From positions 1-16,430 of the forward strand of contig JAVZIY010000009.1 in assembly GCA_038998005.1 (NCBI GenBank): DNA of 16,430 bases, given 5' to 3'. Shown in pieces: positions 12,551 through 16,430 of this stretch (position 1 is its first letter; each line of letters begins with the position of its first letter). This DNA comes from CALIKW01 sp038998005. Its GTDB lineage: Archaea > Aenigmatarchaeota > Aenigmatarchaeia > CG10238-14 > SCSR01. Position numbers and translations under genes: made by a program. The notes below the pieces were generated by a model. It worked only from the letters and a program-made list of their open reading frames with translations, did no database searches and was not told where the DNA came from.

Positions 12551-13975
12551 TTAGATTAAGCTTTCCTTTTCAAAGTACTTCCTCAAAAATATCCCAAAAT
12601 TTTTATCCTTTTTAGCAATTTCCATAATTTTTTCATTCTCACAAATTATTTCAAAATTTTTTGATATTTCTTCTGCAACGTAATTAGGAATTCCTTTAGC
12701 TTTTAAAATTTTCACATCCTTATTCAAACTATCAAAAAGTTTTTCTCTTGCAGTTAAAAATTTTCTTTTAACTTCAAAGCACCATTTATTATTTTCTATA
12801 AAAGGTCCAACTAAGGCTTCTCCCTTATACTTTTTCAAGAATCTTTCTGAATCATCTAAATCAAAAATTTTAGGTCCAACTCTTTTCTGGACAAAAGGAA
12901 GCTTAGAAACTTCCATTTCGAATAAGATTATCGCATTCTCTTTCTCATCCGTATAAACATCTTTTCTTAAAACCACAAACTCATTTTCTCTTAAAATTTT
13001 CTCGAGTCTTTCAGCAGACCTTCTTAATTGAGGCCAGAGAATATCTGGAACAACTTTTGGTGCTTTGAACTTAAGCAAAATTATTTCAGTCCTTCTCTTA
13101 ATCTGGTTAAGTATAAGCTCGTTTTCTTCCAAAGGCTTAATTTCTTTTTGGAAAAATAGTTTTCCACTTGGATTTATTAAAAACTCTTTTGCAATTTTCT
13201 TGAAAATGTAAAGATTTTCTGAAGAGACTGCTGCAGCAACATTCCTATTTCTGTCAACAGGATCTATAACTATTAAAGCTTCTTCCTTAAACTTTTTCCT
13301 TAGCTTAGGATACTCACTAACTTTATAAAATCCCTCTAAATCAATTATCTCTCCTGGCTTCCAGTTAACACAATTTTTGAGCAACTCTATGAACTTCTTA
13401 TAATATATTATTAAAAGCTCGCAGAGATAGCCCGAAAATCCTTGAGTTTTTGCGTCAGCTCCATATATACCATTAGCTTTTAAAAATTGCTTTAAAAGCC
13501 TTACTTCATTACTCATTTGTGTTGTTAAATTTTTTTCAACATATTTTACATGAAAGGGAGTTCTATCAACAGCAGATTTTATTTTTTCAGGACTTTTTAC
13601 CTCATAGCATGGAACAATATCAACTCTTACTCCTCTAACCTCTCCAGAAACATAAGGATGTTGAGCATATTCTATCTTATATTTTCCCTTAACCCTTTCT
13701 ATAATCTCCTTTCCTATTGTTAATCCAAATTCTTCAAGCTTTTTTTCAGGCAAGCTTGGTGGTAGTAAAAGAAAAATATCGAACTCCATCTTATCCGCAA
13801 GCCATGTATCCCTTGTAACACTTCCTGCTAATATTGCCCTACCTTGAATTTTTTTCGCTTCCTCATTTGCTATTTCCAAAACTTTTTTGGCTATTTTATT
13901 TAGCTTTTCTCTTTCTTCTGGCTTTGGTTTTATATATGCTAGAACCTCCTTAAAAATCTTCTCATATTCTTCCAT
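12551..13975 (-). CDS. cca: Archaeal (class I) CCA-adding enzyme
   Basis: 474 residues, normal for the archaeal enzyme, which adds or repairs the 3' CCA of tRNAs without a nucleic-acid template. The nucleotidyltransferase head shows AGSVTRDTW (50-58) and EFDIF (64-68) with metal-binding Glu64/Asp66, and the third carboxylate in RVDIVPCY (Asp119). DRTPFHVKYV (137-146) and the helical segment EVRLLKQFLKANGIYGAD follow, as in archaeal family members. The tail and body domains bind the tRNA acceptor and T arms. The only tRNA in the window lacks encoded CCA, so the enzyme is needed. It starts 50 bases after elp3; AT-rich TATA-like sequence at 13991-14017 and a purine-rich AGGCAGGA before the ATG suggest independent expression. 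Confidence 0.94.
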   Translation of the reverse strand: MEEYEKIFKEVLAYIKPKPEEREKLNKIAKKVLEIANEEAKKIQGRAILAGSVTRDTWLADKMEFDIFLLLPPSLPEKKLEEFGLTIGKEIIERVKGKYKIEYAQHPYVSGEVRGVRVDIVPCYEVKSPEKIKSAVDRTPFHVKYVEKNLTTQMSNEVRLLKQFLKANGIYGADAKTQGFSGYLCELLIIYYKKFIELLKNCVNWKPGEIIDLEGFYKVSEYPKLRKKFKEEALIVIDPVDRNRNVAAAVSSENLYIFKKIAKEFLINPSGKLFFQKEIKPLEENELILNQIKRRTEIILLKFKAPKVVPDILWPQLRRSAERLEKILRENEFVVLRKDVYTDEKENAIILFEMEVSKLPFVQKRVGPKIFDLDDSERFLKKYKGEALVGPFIENNKWCFEVKRKFLTAREKLFDSLNKDVKILKAKGIPNYVAEEISKNFEIICENEKIMEIAKKDKNFGIFLRKYFEKESLI

Positions 13976-14025
13976 TTTCCTGCCTTATTTGATATTTAAA
14001 AGTTAGAATATAAATTTTGAAAATT

Positions 14026-15591
14026 TTAGCTCAAAATTTTTGAGACATATGGACCATCATAAAAATAACCTTGCTTTAGAAAGTATTGCTTTACACCAAC
14101 TCCAGCTATTACCACAATTTTCTTCTTGTCAAACTCTTCCATTGCTATTCTTTCAGCCTCTCTTAGCAAGCTTTTTCCATATCCTTTATGTTGCCATCCT
14201 TCACCCTTTTCGCCTACAGCCAAAGCTTTTCCATAAGTGTGCATTTCTCTTACAATTGCTGAAGGTTTTTCATTTATTTCTTTTCTATGGGCTTTATCCG
14301 AAGGAATTCTTAACCTTAAAAATGAGATTAAAATATCTTGCTTAATATCCTCAAAAGAAATGAATATTTCTCTTCCTTCTGAAGCCTCATAATCTCTTCT
14401 CACAAGTTTAATGTTTTCTTCTCTTGGTTCCATCCCAAATCTTTTCATATGCCCAACTTCTCTACATCTTGTGCATTTACATCTTTCTCCAATTTTTCTA
14501 AGTTCTTCTAAAAGAATTTCTCTCAAATTACCAATTTTAGGTCCTGCATCAACTTCATTTAAAGAATAATCTCTTAAAATTCTTCTTATCCTCATAAAAG
14601 GAGGAATTCTTCTCTTTGCTTCAACCAAAAGTTTAATCGTTTCTTCTTTGCTCATAGGCTTATATTTTCCACTTTTCCACATCTTATATAATCTAGTACC
14701 TTTCAAAACCATTGTAGGATAAATTTTAAGCTCGTCAGGAATAAAGCTTGGGTTATTGAAAATATTTTCAAACATTTCTAAATCTCTTTCAAAGGAAGAG
14801 CCTGGTAATCCTGGCATTAAGTGTAAAACAACTTTAAAACCGGAGTCTTTTGCCATCCTTATAGCATCTTCTATATCTTTAACTTTATGTCCCCTATTTG
14901 CAATTTTTAAAATATCATCAAAGATTGATTGAGCCCCTATTTCGACTCTAGTTACACCCATTTCAAGTAATTTATCTATATGTTTTTCTTTACAGAAATC
15001 AGGTCTAGTTTCCACACTTAAGCCAACGCATCTATGCTTCGCTTTTTCATTTAATTTTTTTGCCTCCTCCAAACTTTTACTCTCTTCTTCATTCAAAGCA
15101 TCAAAAACTCTTTTTATAAACCATTCCTGATATTCTTCTTCAAAACCTGTAAAAGTACCACCAACAGCTATTATTTCAAATTTGTTTCCATTTTCGCTTA
15201 GGTGTCCCATAGCCTTGTAATGTTCTATTCTATTTCTTGTTTGAAGGAATGGATCATATTTATTAAGTAAAGCTCTTTTTATGACTGGTTCAGTACCTAT
15301 ATAGCTTTTAGACGCATTTTCAAAAGTCGGACAATAGATACATTTCCCCCAAACACATTCCTTAGGCTTTACAGCAATAGTAATTATTAAAACACCTGAA
15401 ATTGATCTAATCGGTCTTTTTACAAGAGTTTCCTTAATTTTCTTTTCCCCTTCATTACAAAATTTCAATATCTCAATTTTTTTCGGAATTCTACCAAGCT
15501 TATACTTTCTGCTTATTTCTCTAATTATTTTATTTACATTTTCTCTATCTTCTTTAAGAGCCCTTATTATTTCTCTTATTGCTTTTTCCAT
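14026..15591 (-). CDS. elp3: Elp3-type tRNA wobble-uridine carboxymethylation enzyme
   Basis: 521 residues. Archaeal Elp3 acts alone to convert wobble U34 of certain tRNAs to a carboxymethyl form, using SAM radical chemistry and acetyl-CoA. An N-terminal basic helical region binds tRNA (1-60). The radical SAM domain has the Elp3-type C-x4-C-x2-C, CVWGKCIYCP (C79, C84, C87), then AVGGTFTGFEEEYQEWF, SVETRPDFC and RVEIGAQSIFDDIL. A Cys cluster near CKCTRCREVGH is typical of Elp3. The C-terminal GNAT domain (about 395-521) has GEGWQHKGYGKSLL, the acetyl-CoA loop, and a closing FLKQGYFYDGPYV. The gene is intact, with a TATA-like box 20-30 bp upstream. A Trm9-like gene lies 230 bases away on the same strand. 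Confidence 0.95.
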   Translation of the reverse strand: MEKAIREIIRALKEDRENVNKIIREISRKYKLGRIPKKIEILKFCNEGEKKIKETLVKRPIRSISGVLIITIAVKPKECVWGKCIYCPTFENASKSYIGTEPVIKRALLNKYDPFLQTRNRIEHYKAMGHLSENGNKFEIIAVGGTFTGFEEEYQEWFIKRVFDALNEEESKSLEEAKKLNEKAKHRCVGLSVETRPDFCKEKHIDKLLEMGVTRVEIGAQSIFDDILKIANRGHKVKDIEDAIRMAKDSGFKVVLHLMPGLPGSSFERDLEMFENIFNNPSFIPDELKIYPTMVLKGTRLYKMWKSGKYKPMSKEETIKLLVEAKRRIPPFMRIRRILRDYSLNEVDAGPKIGNLREILLEELRKIGERCKCTRCREVGHMKRFGMEPREENIKLVRRDYEASEGREIFISFEDIKQDILISFLRLRIPSDKAHRKEINEKPSAIVREMHTYGKALAVGEKGEGWQHKGYGKSLLREAERIAMEEFDKKKIVVIAGVGVKQYFLKQGYFYDGPYVSKILS

Positions 15592-15612
15592 AACATTACC
15601 TTAACTTTAAAA

Positions 15613-15622
15613 GATTTTAAGA
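15613..15622 (-). promoter_or_regulatory. TATA-like box for elp3
   Basis: Minus-strand TCTTAAAATC, centred about 26 bp from the ATG at 15591. It predicts a short or absent leader. Confidence 0.4.
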
Positions 15623-15648
15623 TATTTCACTACTTGAGGATAGTAAAA

Positions 15649-15656
15649 TTTATATA
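15649..15656 (+). promoter_or_regulatory. TATA box for the 49-residue protein
   Basis: TTTATATA centred 26.5 bp upstream of the ATG at 15679. This favours that ATG over the in-frame ATG at 15670 and rules out the TTG at 15634, which lies upstream of the box. Confidence 0.55.
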
Positions 15657-15678
15657 TTACCACTTACTAATGATAAAT

Positions 15679-15828
15679 ATGAAAAATAGAGAATTAGAAA
15701 CACAAATGTTTGAGGAACAACTTTTTCAAGCAAAGCAAGCATTATTTAGAGCAAGAAGCGTGAGAGAGGTAAGGTTTTTACAAAATAAGATAAATTATCT
15801 CCTGAAAAAACTTAAGGAAAAAAGTTAA
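15679..15828 (+). CDS. Small helical hypothetical protein (49 aa)
   Basis: Unrecognised. It reads as a charged, almost entirely helical peptide: ELETQMFEEQLFQAKQALF, then RARSVREVRFLQNKINYLLK and a Lys-rich end. Heptad-like spacing of Leu/Phe/Ile suggests a helical hairpin or coiled coil, perhaps a dimer or a binder of nucleic acid through its basic C-terminus. The start is chosen from the TATA distance (26.5 bp); an alternative ATG three codons upstream (15670) would add MIN. It is divergent from elp3 and its stop overlaps the end of the Trm9-like gene by four bases (15825-15828, tail-to-tail). Its location inside a tRNA-modification cluster is suggestive only. Confidence 0.6.
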   Translation: MKNRELETQMFEEQLFQAKQALFRARSVREVRFLQNKINYLLKKLKEKS

Positions 15829-16430
15829 GTTTCGCAAATAGAGACAAAATTCCCATTATCAGAGTAAAATTTTTTAATTTTAAAACCAGAGCTAATTAAT
15901 TCTTCTTCTATTTCCTTTTTGCTGTATAGATGATAAAATCTTTTGTAAGTTTTGCCATGATAGGTCCATTTTTTATAAGTATCCCCAAACTCAAACTTCT
16001 TTTCAAAAATGTTTGAAAAGAAGTCGATTAAAAATCTTGGGAAATATCTCCTCCAAACAGTTATTAAAATTTTTCCATTTTCATTCAAAATCCTTCTTAT
16101 TTCTTTTAAAACCTCTATCCTGAGTTTTCTTGTTGGTAGATGGTGCAGAACTCTGGTAAAAATTACATAATCTATTTTTCTTTCTTTGAAAGGCAAGTTA
16201 AAAACATCTGCAACAACCAAAAAAGCATTAAAACCTCTTCTCTTAAGGAATTTTTTCGCTTCCCTTATCATCCCCTTTGAAAAGTCAATACCTATGCAAT
16301 TAAAATCCTTTTCCAAAAAAGGAATTAAGTTTCTACAATTGCTACATCCTACATCTAAAATCAGACCCTGCCTTTTAATTGAATTTGAAAAATCTATAAC
16401 TTCTGGAAGTGGTCTTGCCCTTAAATGAGT
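15825..16430 (-). CDS. Trm9/ABH8-like tRNA methyltransferase (5' end outside window)
   Basis: At least 201 codons, open to the right edge, so the N-terminus is missing; a TTG at 16316 lies inside the conserved domain and is not the start. It is a class I SAM-dependent methyltransferase: motif I LILDVGCSNCRNL (the usual GxGxG is GCSNC here), the acidic end of strand 2 in GIDFSKGMIREAK, ADVFNLPFKERKIDYVI (motif IV region), and LHHLPTRKLRIEVLKEIRRI. The tail with TYKRFYHLYSKKEIEEEL and a later DNGNFVSI matches Trm9/ABH8 proteins, which methylate 5-carboxymethyluridine at tRNA position 34. Its closeness to elp3, which makes that carboxymethyl group, supports this. Other small-molecule methyltransferases remain possible. 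Confidence 0.8.
   Translation of the reverse strand, partial: THLRARPLPEVIDFSNSIKRQGLILDVGCSNCRNLIPFLEKDFNCIGIDFSKGMIREAKKFLKRRGFNAFLVVADVFNLPFKERKIDYVIFTRVLHHLPTRKLRIEVLKEIRRILNENGKILITVWRRYFPRFLIDFFSNIFEKKFEFGDTYKKWTYHGKTYKRFYHLYSKKEIEEELISSGFKIKKFYSDNGNFVSICET

Noticed and set aside
14040..14345. Long open frame on the plus strand antisense to the elp3 3' end.
   Set aside because: It lies wholly over the conserved GNAT domain of Elp3, is rich in Leu/Phe/His as expected of a shadow frame, and has no promoter or SD.
15634..15678. N-terminal extension of the 49-residue protein from a TTG at 15634.
   Set aside because: The extension contains the gene's own TATA box (15649-15656) and has a hydrophobic, non-conserved look. 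The ATG at 15679 has the right promoter distance.
1..16430. CRISPR arrays, transposases and toxin-antitoxin pairs.
   Set aside because: No regularly spaced direct repeats, no transposase-like protein and no recognisable toxin or antitoxin was seen on either strand.

Overview
The window is AT-rich (roughly 30 % G+C by eye) and unmistakably archaeal. It encodes prefoldin alpha, an archaeal-type FtsY/SRP54 pair, TrmY, Pus10, ribosomal protein L21e, RNA polymerase subunit F (Rpo4), a DUF655 protein, aEF-1beta, a class I CCA-adding enzyme and an archaeal Elp3. Very short spacers, small proteins and mostly leaderless promoters suggest a small-genome lineage of the DPANN type (Woesearchaeota/Pacearchaeota-like). 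That placement is an impression from protein style, not a computed phylogeny. Ten Ns at 2555-2564 mark a gap, so this is a draft or metagenomic contig.

Left part (1-2640): two tandem minus-strand genes for secreted proteins, one a short Asp-box (sialidase-type propeller) protein, diverge from pfdA-ftsY on the plus strand. A small minus-strand Cys-containing gene, cut by the N gap, lies between ftsY and srp54.

Core plus-strand block (2677-7077): srp54, trmY, pus10, rpl21e, rpoF, DUF655. This is a well-known archaeal translation/secretion neighbourhood, tightly packed with ATGA overlaps. Pus10 makes pseudouridine 54 in tRNA and TrmY methylates it, so a two-step modification pathway is encoded by overlapping genes.

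Minus-strand block (7074-8792): a two-zinc-finger mini-protein, aEF-1beta, a two-helix membrane protein and a membrane-anchored thioredoxin-fold protein. It diverges from an intron-containing tRNA-Arg(GCG) (8845-8930). A single TATA box midway appears able to serve both directions and would start the tRNA transcript exactly at its mature 5' end.

Accessory patch (8931-11560), immediately 3' of the tRNA: short coding-like fragments on both strands, two head-to-head radical SAM relatives that both lack the N-terminal CxxxCxxC segment, and a HAD-family phosphatase split by a one-base frameshift in a run of seven A's. This is the only region that looks acquired and decaying.

Right part (11625-16430): a minus-strand tRNA-maturation cluster of RNase Z (3' trimming), CCA-adding enzyme, Elp3 (wobble-uridine modification) and a Trm9-like methyltransferase running off the right edge, plus a 49-residue helical protein on the plus strand. 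With TrmY and Pus10, six tRNA-maturation genes plus one tRNA gene lie in 16 kb. I found no CRISPR array, transposase, rRNA gene or replication origin.
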